Positions 16,885 to 25,885 of a DNA stretch of 64,000 nucleotides are shown one piece after another (position 1 is the stretch's first letter; the number at the start of each line of letters is the position of its first letter). The notes beneath the pieces were generated by a model. The model made no database searches and had not been told where the DNA came from. It was given only the letters and a program-made list of their open reading frames with translations. Position numbers and translations under genes: made by a program. The stretch comes from AWTP1-13 sp963775835 (GTDB lineage: Bacteria; Pseudomonadota; Alphaproteobacteria; Rhizobiales; Hyphomicrobiaceae). Location of the stretch: the NCBI GenBank assembly GCA_963775835.1, contig CAVZKV010000020.1, forward strand, positions 372,001-436,000. Direction: 5' to 3'.

Positions 16885-17733
16885 TCAACTCACGTCGGTG
16901 AGATCGATTGTTCCGTTGACAACTGTGAGGGTGTTGCCGCCGATCCAGATGTCGTCGCCGTCGCGCTGTATATGCACGCGGCCGCCGCGGCCCAGCACGG
17001 TGCCTTGGCTCGCGATGTAGGCGTTTGGCGCAAGACCCCCGCCGATCAGCCATTGGGCAAGGCCGGCGTTCAAGCTTCCGGTGACGGGATCCTCGCTGGC
17101 GCGGCTCGGGATGAATGCGCGTACCTCAAAATCAGCACCCTCGCCGTCGGCTGCGGTCCACGGGCCGACCACGCCAAGATGTACGCCGAGCAGGCTCGGG
17201 TAGTCCGGCTTCAGCGCGAGAACTTCCGCGCGGCCCCCCAGCATCACCGCGACCCAGCCAGGACCGTTGTCGACCCATTGCGAGGCCTTGATCGACTGGG
17301 GTTTGATGCGCAGGCCATGTGCGATCTTCGCGAGCAAGTCTGGTTCGACCGGGCCCGTACGGCGCAGCGGCGGGGCGGCAAAGGCGAGGCGATTACCGTC
17401 ACGTTTGATCCTGATCAGGCCGGCTGCGCATTCCTGCACGATGTACGACTGCTTCGGCGCGCCGCCGCTGTTCAGCCACACCTGGCAGCTGCCCAGCGTC
17501 GGGTGGCCGGCGAATGGCAGTTCGCGTTCCGGCGTGAAGATGCGCACGCGATAGTCGGCCTTAGGTGCCGAGGGGGTCAGCAGGAAGGTGGTCTCGCTCA
17601 GATTGGTCCAGTTGCCGAGCGATGCCATCGTGCTATCGGACAATCCGTCGGCGCCGACGACCACAGCCAGCGGATTGCCCTTTAGCGGCTGGTCCGTGAA
17701 GACATCCACCTGTTGAAACGAGAGTATGCTCAT
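16885..17733 (-). CDS. PhzF-family isomerase/epimerase
   Basis: A 282-residue protein. FQQVDVFTDQPLKGNPLAVV is the hallmark start, followed by NLSETTFLL with the catalytic Glu, RIFTPERELPFAGHPTLGS and, later, FIPSRASEDPVTGSLNAGLA then QGTVLGRGG. These are the two pseudo-symmetric halves of the diaminopimelate-epimerase-like fold. PhzF itself isomerises a phenazine precursor, but most family members act on unknown small molecules. It is co-oriented with and 31 bases downstream of an aminotransferase gene, so both probably act on an amino-acid-derived substrate under the divergent MocR regulator. Confidence 0.9.
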   Translation of the reverse strand: MSILSFQQVDVFTDQPLKGNPLAVVVGADGLSDSTMASLGNWTNLSETTFLLTPSAPKADYRVRIFTPERELPFAGHPTLGSCQVWLNSGGAPKQSYIVQECAAGLIRIKRDGNRLAFAAPPLRRTGPVEPDLLAKIAHGLRIKPQSIKASQWVDNGPGWVAVMLGGRAEVLALKPDYPSLLGVHLGVVGPWTAADGEGADFEVRAFIPSRASEDPVTGSLNAGLAQWLIGGGLAPNAYIASQGTVLGRGGRVHIQRDGDDIWIGGNTLTVVNGTIDLTDVS

Positions 17734-17764
17734 CGCGGTCGCTTCTCCTGATAGTTGACTGAGA

Positions 17765-18892
17765 TCAGGCGGCTTTCCGCTTCGTCTGTTGCAAGACTGT
17801 GCTCAGCACATCGAGCGCAAGCTCAAGTTCCGGAACCGGCAGCAGGCCGAAGCCGAGACGGAACACCCGCGGCTCTTCGCCGAACCATGTGCCATCGCCG
17901 ACACGGGCATGGAGGGCGGCGAGTGCCGCATGAAAGCGGACGACCGCAGCCTGGTCGAACTGGTCCGACCGCAGGCGTATGCAACAGAGCGCCCCCGCAT
18001 CGGGCTTTACCCACTCGACCAGCGCCGCGTTGCGCGCAACCCACGCCGCAGTGCGCGCAAGACCTTCGCCGAGATGTTTTCGGCGAGCGGCGATGATCGC
18101 GTCCGCCTGGATCAGGACGCGAAGCCCCAGCATTTCGTCGATGGTCGAATTTGCGATTACTGTGTTGAACTTCCCAAGCACCATCTGCTCGCGCAACGTT
18201 TTGTCGCGCACGATCGCCCAGCCGATGCGCAGGCCCGGCGCGCCGTGGCATTTTGATAGCGAACCGGAAACTATCACCCGCGGACTGAGGGTTGCAGCGC
18301 TCTGTGCAACCTCATTATCGTTGTAGACCGCCTGGCGATAGGTCTCATCCACCAGCAGAAACGCGTCTGGGCACCGCGCCGCCATCTCCGACAGGAGCCT
18401 GCACAAAACCTCGGGCGGCAAACCGACGCCGGACGGATTTTGCGGCGAGGCGAGGCAGACCAGCCGTGTGGCCGGCGAGAGCAAGACGGAGAGCCGACCG
18501 GGATCAAGCCGATAGCCTTCGTTGAATTCGAGAGGCAGCTGCTGCAGCGTCGCGCCGATGCTGAGCAGCGTGTCGCGTGCCGGTGGAAACACGGGCGTGG
18601 CGATGATCGCCTCCTCGCCACGGCCGCACAGGATGTAACCGGTCAGGAACAGCGCATGCATGCCGCCGATAGTGACGACGACGTCATCGGCTTCGACGAG
18701 GTGCTGCGCGGCGATCGCGGCACGAAGGGCCGGGTCGCCCGCGGCGGTGGCGTAGCCGAGACGTAGCTCGTTCGCCGTAGCCGGCCCCAAGAGCTCGCCA
18801 AGTCGAAGGTCTGGGCCAACGCTCTCGGCAAGATCAAACCGCGGCGCGCGTCCCGTCAGCGAGATGATGTCGTTGTGAACAAAACGTGTCAT
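17765..18892 (-). CDS. Class I/II PLP-dependent aminotransferase
   Basis: Start chosen at the ATG 18892 (MTRFVHNDIISLTGRAPRFD); the open frame upstream has no homology. The 375-residue product shows LRLGYATAAGDPALRAAIAA, the PNPSG-type block SPQNPSGVGLP, VDETYRQAVYND and the PLP-lysine motif SGSLSKCHGAPGLRIGWAI, closing with FRLGFG. These are fold-type-I, class I/II aminotransferase motifs. It shares an operon with the phzF-like gene and is divergent from a MocR-type regulator. The amino donor and keto acid cannot be inferred. The first gene after the promoter, it is preceded by the 12-base direct repeats. Confidence 0.88.
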   Translation of the reverse strand: MTRFVHNDIISLTGRAPRFDLAESVGPDLRLGELLGPATANELRLGYATAAGDPALRAAIAAQHLVEADDVVVTIGGMHALFLTGYILCGRGEEAIIATPVFPPARDTLLSIGATLQQLPLEFNEGYRLDPGRLSVLLSPATRLVCLASPQNPSGVGLPPEVLCRLLSEMAARCPDAFLLVDETYRQAVYNDNEVAQSAATLSPRVIVSGSLSKCHGAPGLRIGWAIVRDKTLREQMVLGKFNTVIANSTIDEMLGLRVLIQADAIIAARRKHLGEGLARTAAWVARNAALVEWVKPDAGALCCIRLRSDQFDQAAVVRFHAALAALHARVGDGTWFGEEPRVFRLGFGLLPVPELELALDVLSTVLQQTKRKAA

Positions 18893-18943
18893 CAGTCGCA
18901 GTCGCTCCCTCTTGTGTGCGGCCTTACTTAGCAAGCCGGGCGC

Positions 18944-18986
18944 GACCAGAACAGTCACAGCAGATGACAATTATGACCAGTACAGT
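18944..18986. promoter_or_regulatory. Direct-repeat operator candidate for the MocR regulator
   Basis: GACCAGAACAGT (18944-18955) and GACCAGTACAGT (18975-18986) are 11/12 identical direct repeats spaced 31 bases start to start, three helical turns. They sit in the divergent intergenic region, the second one 12 bases before the MocR ATG. MocR/GabR-type regulators are known to bind spaced direct repeats, so autoregulation plus control of the divergent operon is likely. Confidence 0.75.
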
Positions 18987-18998
18987 TAGTCTTTCTTC

Positions 18999-20435
18999 AT
19001 GCCCGAGTACGCCTACCGCTACGAAGAGCTCGCCCGCTTCATCACCACGCTGGTAGATGTCGGCACACTGATGCCCGGGACCCGCGCGCCGTCACTGCGC
19101 TCGATTAGCCGCGAGCGCAAGGTCAGCATGGCGACCGCCGTGCAGGCTTATCGCGTGCTGGAAGATCGCGGCGTCCTTGAAGCGCGCCCACAGTCCGGCT
19201 TCTACGTCGCGCGCCGCGAGCCCGCGCGGCAGCCGCCGAAAACGTCACGACCGCCGGCGCGCGCGACCTCGGTCAGCGTCTCCGGCGTGATCGTCAAGCT
19301 CCTTGAGCACGCGTCCGATCCAAACCTCGTACCGCTCGGCTGCGCGATCCCAAGCTCCGATCTGCTGAACGCAAGCCAACTCGACCGGCATCTGGCGCGT
19401 GCTGCGCGGGAGCATGGCCGTGACTACAACATCTATACCGGCCCGCAGGGCCATGCGCAGCTTCGGCGCGAGATTGCGCGGCGCGCGGTGCGCTGGGGCC
19501 GGGCGTTGTCGCCGGACGACCTCGTTGTTACCGTCGGCTGCACCGAGGCGCTGATCCTGTCGCTCCGCGCCGTCGCGCGCCCCGGCGACACGATTGCGAT
19601 CGAGTTCCCCACATACTTCGGCCTGCTCCATGCGCTGGAAGCTTTGGGGTTGAGGGCGCTCGAGCTACCGACCGATGCGACGGAAGGGATCAAGCTCGCC
19701 GCGCTGCAAGAAGCGCTTGCGAGCAAGCAAGTTGCCGGCTGCCTTTTCGCGTCGAGCTTCAACAATCCACTCGGCTGCACCATGCCCGATACGAAGAAGC
19801 TCGCGGTCCTCGACCTGTTGGCGCGCCACGACGTTCCGCTGATCGAGGACGACATCTATGGCGACATCTGTTTCGGGCCAGAACGGCCAAAGCCCTTCAT
19901 CGCCCTCGATCGCCGCGGCAACACAATCTATTGTAGCTCATTCTCGAAGACGGTTGCTCCCGGCTATCGCATCGGTTGGGTCGCAGCCGGCCGCCGGCAC
20001 CTGTCGCGCATCCTGGACGCCAAGGCGGCCTTCACACTCTGCGGCTCGGTGCTGCCGCAGGCGGCATTTGCGGAGTTCCTGGCGTCGGGCGGCTACGACA
20101 GTCATCTCCGCCGCATTCGCCGCGTGTTCGCCCGCAACATCGAAACAATGACACGCGCCATCGAGGGCAGCTTTCCCACCGCCACACGGGTCAGCCGCCC
20201 GGCTGGCGGTTTTGTGCTGTGGCTCGAGCTGCCACAGCAGGTGAAAACCCGGCCGTTGTTTCAGCGCGCGCTCGAAGAAGGCATTTGCTTTGCGCCCGGC
20301 GAAGTGTTCTCGGCCAGTGGCCGATTTACCAATTGCCTGCGCTTGAGCTGCGGCCATTTATGGGACGAGCGGATCGAGCGTGGCATCGCGCGGCTTGGCG
20401 CGCTTGTCACCGAGGCGACGGAGCGTGGCCGCTAG
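18999..20435 (+). CDS. MocR-type GntR/aminotransferase-fusion regulator
   Basis: A 478-residue protein. Residues ~1-75 form a GntR winged helix (GTRAPSLRSISRERKVSMAT then AVQAYRVLEDRGVLEARPQS, ending GFYV). A linker precedes a fold-type-I aminotransferase-like domain with YTGPQGHAQLRREIARRA, SSFNNPLGCTMP, EDDIYGDICFG and the PLP-lysine motif YCSSFSKTVAPGYRIGWV. Members bind PLP or a PLP-amino-acid adduct as effector. It is divergent from the aminotransferase/phzF operon, the usual arrangement for its targets, with direct repeats between them. Length and domain order are normal. Confidence 0.92.
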   Translation: MPEYAYRYEELARFITTLVDVGTLMPGTRAPSLRSISRERKVSMATAVQAYRVLEDRGVLEARPQSGFYVARREPARQPPKTSRPPARATSVSVSGVIVKLLEHASDPNLVPLGCAIPSSDLLNASQLDRHLARAAREHGRDYNIYTGPQGHAQLRREIARRAVRWGRALSPDDLVVTVGCTEALILSLRAVARPGDTIAIEFPTYFGLLHALEALGLRALELPTDATEGIKLAALQEALASKQVAGCLFASSFNNPLGCTMPDTKKLAVLDLLARHDVPLIEDDIYGDICFGPERPKPFIALDRRGNTIYCSSFSKTVAPGYRIGWVAAGRRHLSRILDAKAAFTLCGSVLPQAAFAEFLASGGYDSHLRRIRRVFARNIETMTRAIEGSFPTATRVSRPAGGFVLWLELPQQVKTRPLFQRALEEGICFAPGEVFSASGRFTNCLRLSCGHLWDERIERGIARLGALVTEATERGR

Positions 20436-20479
20436 GACGTGTCTCCTAAAAACTCCCAACAGAATGTTCTTGGAAGCCG

Positions 20480-20760
20480 GTGCGCTACGCCGCAGTAGGC
20501 CGTGCGGGCAGGGCTCAACGTGATCAAGGAAAAGATCGCCCGGGACGGCAAGTATGTCAGCAAGGCCGGCAACGTGCCGCAGGAGGCTTGGCCGCCCCGG
20601 TGCCGAGCCCGACTAGATCGATCTGGCGCGGCGCGAGCTCGCGAAGGGGATCGGCATCGGCATGGTGGCACGGGAAATCGGCCTCGGGGTCGGCACAGTC
20701 CAACGGCTCAAGCGTAAGATCGCAGCGCATGCCCCCGTTGATGCGAACCACCGCCAAACG
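20480..20760 (+). pseudogene. Serine recombinase (resolvase) remnant 3
   Basis: VRAGLNVIKEKIARDGKYVS, then an in-frame stop, then LARRELAKGIGIGMVAREIG and LGVGTVQRLKRKIA: the C-terminal tail of a resolvase in two frames. It is close to remnant 1 (846-1294), which reads VRAGLKVIKEKIARDGKF in the opposite orientation, so both probably derive from one element type. Confidence 0.65.
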
Positions 20761-20931
20761 CCGCGGCCCGGCCGCAGGACGACCGGAAACAGCATCGTGG
20801 CTACCCTCCCACTCTGGAGAAAACGGAGAAAATTCAGGGCCAACTGGCCCCGCAGCGTAGGCCTTTGAGTTGCGACTACACGTTATGTGGTGGCTTCCAC
20901 GCCGGCGAGCGCGGCGGTGGTGCGGACGAGC

Positions 20932-21898
20932 TTACGACGCGAAGGCGGCGTCGATACGTGCTATGAGGGCAGGTTCGAGTGGACCAGCCTCGGCCGCGGC
21001 GACGCATTCGAGCAGCTCGGCCCGGTTCTTGCAGCCGATCACGACGGTGTCGACATCCTCCATAGACAGCGCGTAGCGGTGAGCGAGCGCGGCTGCCGAC
21101 GTACCAAGCTCCTGGGCCAGCGCGCGGAAAGCTCCACCACGCTTGAAGTCCCTGACCACGGCGTGATCCGGGGGCAAGTCGCGGTCGAGCGCCTCGGTAA
21201 GCGCGCCACCCTGGACCGGGCGGATACCGAGCACGCCTGCGCCCCCTTTTTTGCCCGCGGCGATGATCTCGCGCGCGCAACTAGGGCCGGCGAAGTACTT
21301 AAGCTCACCCGGCGAATCGAGCGGGTTCGTGATGCATTGCACGGCCGCGGGACAGGCTTTCTCGTTCAACGCTGCTAGGATGCATTCCGGAATGCCGATG
21401 CCGGTAATTCCCCAGGCGCCGATGCGCCCGTCGGCAACGAGCCGCTCGCAGATTGGAACGAAGCGATCCACATAAGTTGTCCAGCGCGTCGCCGGGCGAT
21501 CGGCATAAGCGCTGGCGTCGTAGCCGTCCGGAATAATGTTCGAATGTAGGAAGAACAGGTCGACGTGCTCGAGCCGCATGCGCGCGAGGCTCTCCTCGAG
21601 GCTACGCATGATGTTGCGTTCTACCTCCCCTGGGGGAGGCGTGCCAAGCCGGTGCTTGGTCGTCACGCGAACGCCGGCCGGCAACCGGCCCTCAAAGGCC
21701 GTGCCGACGACGCTTTCGGCCTCGCCGTTGCCATAGGCCGGCGCCATGTCGAGCAGCGTGATGCCGCATTCGACCGCCGTACGCACGGTCGCAATGCACT
21801 CCTCGCGGGTGGTTGCTCCCCAGAGCTGGCCGACGCCGCCACCTCCAAGGGTGAGCGCACTTACTGACCAGAGTTCGACCGAGCATTCGGTTTGGCAT
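20932..21898 (-). pseudogene. Aldo/keto reductase gene with a 5' frameshift
   Basis: The long frame holds nearly the whole (beta/alpha)8 barrel: VSALTLGGGGVGQLWGATTR, GITLLDMAPAYGNGEAESVVG with the catalytic Asp and Tyr, RVTTKHRLG with the Lys, EHVDLFFLHSN with the His position, and C-terminal DTVVIGCKNRAELLE. The natural start, however, is in another frame: ATG at 21898 gives MPNRMLGRT, which must join VSALTLGG after a one-base shift near 21865. Without it the protein lacks a proper start. The NAD(P)H-dependent family reduces aldehydes and ketones. It is either a recent pseudogene or a local sequence error. Confidence 0.75.
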
Positions 21899-22373
21899 GA
21901 CTGTCCTTCGAGGCGTTGGGAGCTATGAAGATGGTAGCGCGTTGCAGCGGCGTGTCGAGGGGACCATCGAAGCGTGCGATCCTGAAGCATTGGCGACCAG
22001 CGGCGCGGCACCCACGACGCCCTTGGTGATGGGCTCCGACCCGGTCCGGTCCCATGACGCGTACCAAAAAACGGTGCTGATGACCCACCAGCTCGAACAC
22101 GGCCAAGATAAGGCCCAAGCCAAAGGTCGCGGGCGGCTCGATGCTGCGGGGGCGCGCGTCTTGGTCCCAAGGCCCTCTGCGGTCGGCCACTCCGTCAAAG
22201 TTCGCGGCGACGGTAAACGGCCCAAGGCAAGCCGCTTCGCTTTATCTCGAATGTCGGCTTTCGAAGCGCTCCTGTCGTGCCGCGACGCGCCGACGGGGAG
22301 TTTGTGCCAATTGGAGACCTGAGCGACTGCAGCAAGATCCCCCCGCTTGACGCCACGCGCGCCGCGGGACAGC
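21899..22373. other. Gene-free stretch with dispersed-repeat character
   Basis: No frame resembles a known protein. The part from about 22230 (ATCTCGAATGTCGGCTTTCG) looks like the non-coding repeat sequence that is scattered in Bradyrhizobium-type genomes, judged from memory. Confidence 0.3.
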
Positions 22374-23256
22374 ATGGCGCCCATGCCCGTCACGCTCGTC
22401 ACCGGGACCAGCACCGGCATCGGTTTCGCCACCGCGCTCCACCTGGCCAAGCACGGCCACACCGTGGTCGCCACCATGCGCAACCTCGCCAAGGCGGGGC
22501 CGCTCGAGGCGGCCGCCCGCGAGCAGGGGGTGCGCCTGGCCGTGCGCGAGCTGGACGTGACGGACCAGGCGTCCATCGATCGCGCGATGGCGGAGACGCG
22601 AGGGCGCGAGTGGCGCGTGGACGTGCATCGTCAACAATGCCGGGATCGGGGGCGCCACCCCCCTCGAGCTCACGCCCGAGCCCGAGCATCGGGCGATGTT
22701 CGAGGCCAACTACTGGGGGCCGATCCGGATGATACAATCCGTGCTGCCGTCGATGCGCGAGCGGCGCGCGGGCTGCATCGTCAACGTCACCTCGATCGCC
22801 GGCCGCATCGCCACGCCGAACCAGATCCCGTACTCCGCCTCCAAGCACGCTCTGGCCGCGGCCAGCGAGGCGCTGGCCCACGAGGTGGCGGCCTTCGGCG
22901 TGCGCGTGGCCATCATCGAGCCCGGCGTGATCCAGACCGCGATTTTCGAGAACTCGGCGGGCGCCACGCGCTACGACAAGAATTCGCCGTACCGGCAGAT
23001 CATGCGGCGCAACGGCAAGCTCTTCGCCGCGGGCTTCCGCAACCCGGGCCAGCCGGAGACGGTGGCGGCGGCGATCCTGGAGGCCATCACCACCGACCGG
23101 CCGCGCCTGCGCTACACGCTAGGCGTGGACGCGGAGGGGATCGCCGCGGGCCGGCCCCGCGTCAGCGACGAGGAATGGGTGGCGATGGGGGGCGAGCTGT
23201 CCGACGAGGAGTACAACGGCCGCTTCGAGCGCTACTTCGGGATCGAGCTCACGTAG
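22374..23256 (+). pseudogene. Short-chain dehydrogenase/reductase with one frameshift, high-GC
   Basis: The first frame reads PVTLVTGTSTGIGFATALHL with the TGxxxGIG cofactor loop, up to WRVDV at about 22628. After a one-base shift the next frame continues IVNNAGIGGATPLELTPEPE, NVTSIAGRIATPNQIPYSAS then KHAL (YxxxK active site: Y-S-A-S-K), and ends at 23256. Together they give a normal ~290-residue classical SDR. The bases are visibly richer in G+C, with C/G nearly always in third positions, than the flanking genes, suggesting a foreign origin. The frameshift makes it a pseudogene unless it is a sequencing error. Confidence 0.75.
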
Positions 23257-23259
23257 CGG

Positions 23260-23490
23260 GGCGGCTCCCCGCCGCCTTCGACCTCGCGTGCAGCCACATC
23301 GCTCTGACCGAGCTCGACCGGGTCCGTGGCGAAGGCGAAGACGATGGGAATGGTCGTCGTGGCATTCTTGGCAGCAACGGCCGCGCGCGAGCCGGAGACG
23401 ACGATGACCTTCGGCTGTAGTCGCACAAGCTCCGCAAAGGCCGCCGTGCTACCCCTGATGATGCCCTTAGATCCATGTCCGGAATGGCCC
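23260..23490 (-). pseudogene. ABC_sub_bind-type substrate-binding protein remnant
   Basis: Minus-strand sequence GSTAAFAELVRLQPKVIVVS then GSRAAVAAKNATTTIPIVFA with TDPVELG matches the middle of the periplasmic binding proteins of the ABC_sub_bind family (LVxLxxDVIVxxGxxAxxAAKxATxTIPIVxxxxxDPVxxG). Two frames are needed and no start or end is present. It lies immediately after the SDR gene. Confidence 0.55.
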
Positions 23491-23565
23491 AGATTTCCGG
23501 CATGTTAGCAGGCTGTACAAGCACCTTCTCTTGAGTGCCAGCAACAGACGTGATCGGCCATCAAG

Positions 23566-24453
23566 CTATTCGCGGCCAAAACAATTCTCAGGTGCCAGAG
23601 ACGGTTCTCCTTGCCGAGACTGCGCCGCTGCCTTGAAGATAAATCCCACAGCGACCGCCACCAGCACGGTTTCGGTCAGGCTGAGTGGCGTGCCGGCGAG
23701 CGACAGCATGACGTAGAGGCTGACAATCCCGATGAGCGGCATCCCATCATGCAACGGCCAGTACACGAGGTTAGTAGCCGCTGAGAGATAGACGAGCTTC
23801 AGGGGAATCATGCTGAGGGAAAGAAGCAAAATGAACAACAGGACACGCAACCACTGTCGGCGCAGCATGGAGATCAGGAGTCCACTCGCGCCAGCGGTCG
23901 CGGCGACACTCGCCCCAATAAGTAGGTAGGAGGTGACGAAGAGCGCATTCGCCACCAGCCACCTCAGCCCGAGGGACGCGTTTATCGGGAGCATCGGATG
24001 GCGGTAGAGCAGGCTACGGTCGATCTCGAGTATTGTCCCCACGAGGTAGTTTCGTACTGTGAGATCGAGCACGGCATCGACGCCAGCCGCGATGAGCACC
24101 GTTGCGGCGAGAATGACTGAGGACAGAGCCACCGGCTTTCTCCAGTCGAGTTGGAACGCGCGCTTTGCCCTTACATCGAATTGTACGAACCGCAGGATCG
24201 CCACGGCGATCATGGCCAAGAACGGGACTTGCGCTAGCTGGGCCTGCCAGAGCCAGAGCGGTAGCGCGCTAGACAAGAGATCCAGCCAACCAAACGCCAA
24301 AAGGACAACGACCACCAGAACGCCGAACAGCCATGGCAACCAAGCGAGGGCGAGGAGCGCTTTGCCCTGCCGAACCATCGCGACATATGCACGCCCCACC
24401 GCGCCAACGATGGCCAGCCGCTGCATATCGAAAGGTTGCTTAGGAGCCGCCAT
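23566..24453 (-). CDS. Polytopic membrane protein, unknown
   Basis: A 295-residue protein from the ATG at 24453 (a GTG two codons earlier is also possible). About six hydrophobic segments are visible: ALLALAWLPWLFGVLVVVVL, VPFLAMIAVAILRFVQF, LSSVILAATVLIAAGVDAVL, LFVTSYLLIGASVAATA, VLLFILLLSLSMIPLKLVYL and IGIVSLYVMLSLAGTPLSLT. I do not recognise the family. The N-terminal region is cytoplasmic-looking (DMQRLAIVGAVGRAYVAMVR). It is co-oriented with the AlaRS-like gene upstream, about 240 bases away with a repeat between them, so an operon is doubtful. Confidence 0.7.
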   Translation of the reverse strand: MAAPKQPFDMQRLAIVGAVGRAYVAMVRQGKALLALAWLPWLFGVLVVVVLLAFGWLDLLSSALPLWLWQAQLAQVPFLAMIAVAILRFVQFDVRAKRAFQLDWRKPVALSSVILAATVLIAAGVDAVLDLTVRNYLVGTILEIDRSLLYRHPMLPINASLGLRWLVANALFVTSYLLIGASVAATAGASGLLISMLRRQWLRVLLFILLLSLSMIPLKLVYLSAATNLVYWPLHDGMPLIGIVSLYVMLSLAGTPLSLTETVLVAVAVGFIFKAAAQSRQGEPSLAPENCFGRE

Positions 24454-24469
24454 GACCACCAGAGCAATT

Positions 24470-24690
24470 GCACCGGACCCTTTGTCTTGCGCTATCGCGC
24501 CGCTCCGACCCGGTCAATGTCTCATTCGGGTCAGGGACCGACGAAAAACCACGCTGGCAAAAAGCGTAGGCGAGCTTCCGCTTGACCCTCAGCAACGGAC
24601 CGGCACCGATGGTTCCGACCCACTCAACGTTTGTGCCACGACCGAACTCATGCACCGCAACAAAAAGCATTCACTCGATGACCTCGTCGG
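24470..24690. repeat. Dispersed Bradyrhizobiaceae-type repeat
   Basis: ATGTCTCATTCGGGTCAGGG and, downstream, CATTCACTCGATGACCTCGT resemble non-coding repeat sequence that I associate with Bradyrhizobium and Rhodopseudomonas genomes. A TACTCGATCACCTCGTCGGC relative is at about 11606. The identification is from memory of the pattern and has not been searched. Confidence 0.35.
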
Positions 24691-24694
24691 CGGC

Positions 24695-25551
24695 TCAGGC
24701 CTGCCCCTCCATATCGGCTATTTCGATACCATGGGTATCGAACCACCATTCAGGTGGCTTGTCGGGATACTGCGGCTTCAGTCGCTTGTAACGCTCCCGT
24801 AGCCGCTTCTGGCGCTCGACTTCGTCGTGAAAAAACCGATGGTCCAGAGACCCGCCAGAAACCCAAAGCTGCCGAAGGAGCTTACGCAACGCATAACCCT
24901 GCTGCTTGTTACCTGGGCGATAACCGCTGGCAATGATGCGTTCAATCGCGGACGAAAGCGTATGCTGCGGCGTAGGCGGAGGAGTTCCACTGACAACCAT
25001 GTCGAGACGCTCGAGTCCAAATCCTACGTCAATGCAGGTCTCGAGCGGATTGACGATATTTCCGAGCTCTACTTCATTCTTGTAGAATTCAGTCGAGTAT
25101 CCGGAAATGTCTCCATCGCTCCACGTGCATTCGGGATCAGGCCGGATCGGCATTCGATCACCGTAGAAGGGTGCCCATTGAAACAGCTTGTCGGGATGGA
25201 TAGTGACATAGTCCGGCTGCGCACCAACCATGCTTAGGAAGGAGAGCCAAAAGTCGATGGCATCCTTAACCGACAATTGTCGGAAGGAGAACAAGCCCAT
25301 CATGTCGAAGTGAAGAAGGTGCGTGCCGTCTCCGATCTCGTCGAGATCACCTACCCGAAGGCAAGCTTGGACATTGGCGAACGTTCCGGAGTAGCTGACA
25401 TCGGAATACAGCGACTTGAACTGCTGCATGCCCGCTGAACAAAACAGCGTGGTGGAATTGAACGGTCGGACCGACTGGTTCAATGAAAAGCCAATACCTC
25501 TTTGCTCGCAGAAAAGCTGGTATTGGCGGATCAGGCGTCCCGCGACGACAT
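24695..25551 (-). pseudogene. Stand-alone alanyl-tRNA-synthetase-like catalytic domain, frameshift after codon 6
   Basis: The long minus-strand frame resembles only the class II catalytic core of AlaRS: STTLFCSAGMQQFKSLY, a motif-2-like LLHFDMMGLFSFRQLSVKDA, and motif-3-like IDVGFGLERLDMVV, then EWWFDTHGIEIADM near the end. The tRNA-recognition, editing and C-Ala domains are absent (about 280 residues against ~870). A consensus AGGAGG (25558-25563) stands 6 bases before an ATG at 25551, but that frame, MSSRDA, stops at codon 7; the homologous frame continues LIRQYQLFCEQRGIGF after a one-base shift at about 25533. Stand-alone synthetase domains can aminoacylate carriers or make amino-acid adenylates; no function is assigned here. 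Confidence 0.65.
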
Positions 25552-25885
25552 AGACAACCTCCTTTGGATTTCTGGAGAACTACACCTAGACTGGGCTTGA
25601 TGTTTTTTCAAGGCGACCGCTAAGCAGGCGACCTTTTTTTAAGATCGCTCCGGCTGAGTCCGCTATACCCTCTATGACCGGCCTTGCTCGTCCGACGCCG
25701 GGCACTCACCTTCTGTGCCAAAAGGGTGCATGGCGATACCGGTGGCGGATGGCGAAAGATGCCCGCTTCTGCGCCGAAGAGCATCGCCGTTCTATCGCCC
25801 GCCCACTTTTTGAGACCATCGCCGCGGCCGTGGCGACTATCAGCGGAAATCGTCGCCTCGCGCAACGGGCGCCGGAGGCCCGGTC
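25552..25885. other. Divergent intergenic region, possible 71-residue upstream ORF
   Basis: A weak candidate frame (25674-25889, + strand) has the product MTGLARPTPGTHLLC, then basic helical sequence (MAKDARFCAEEHRRSIARPL). Its TGA overlaps the GTG start of the C45-like gene by four bases (GTGA), an arrangement typical of translational coupling. I recognise no family. A CGACC-N10-GGTCG-like area and a T run (25630-25640) precede it. Confidence 0.25.
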
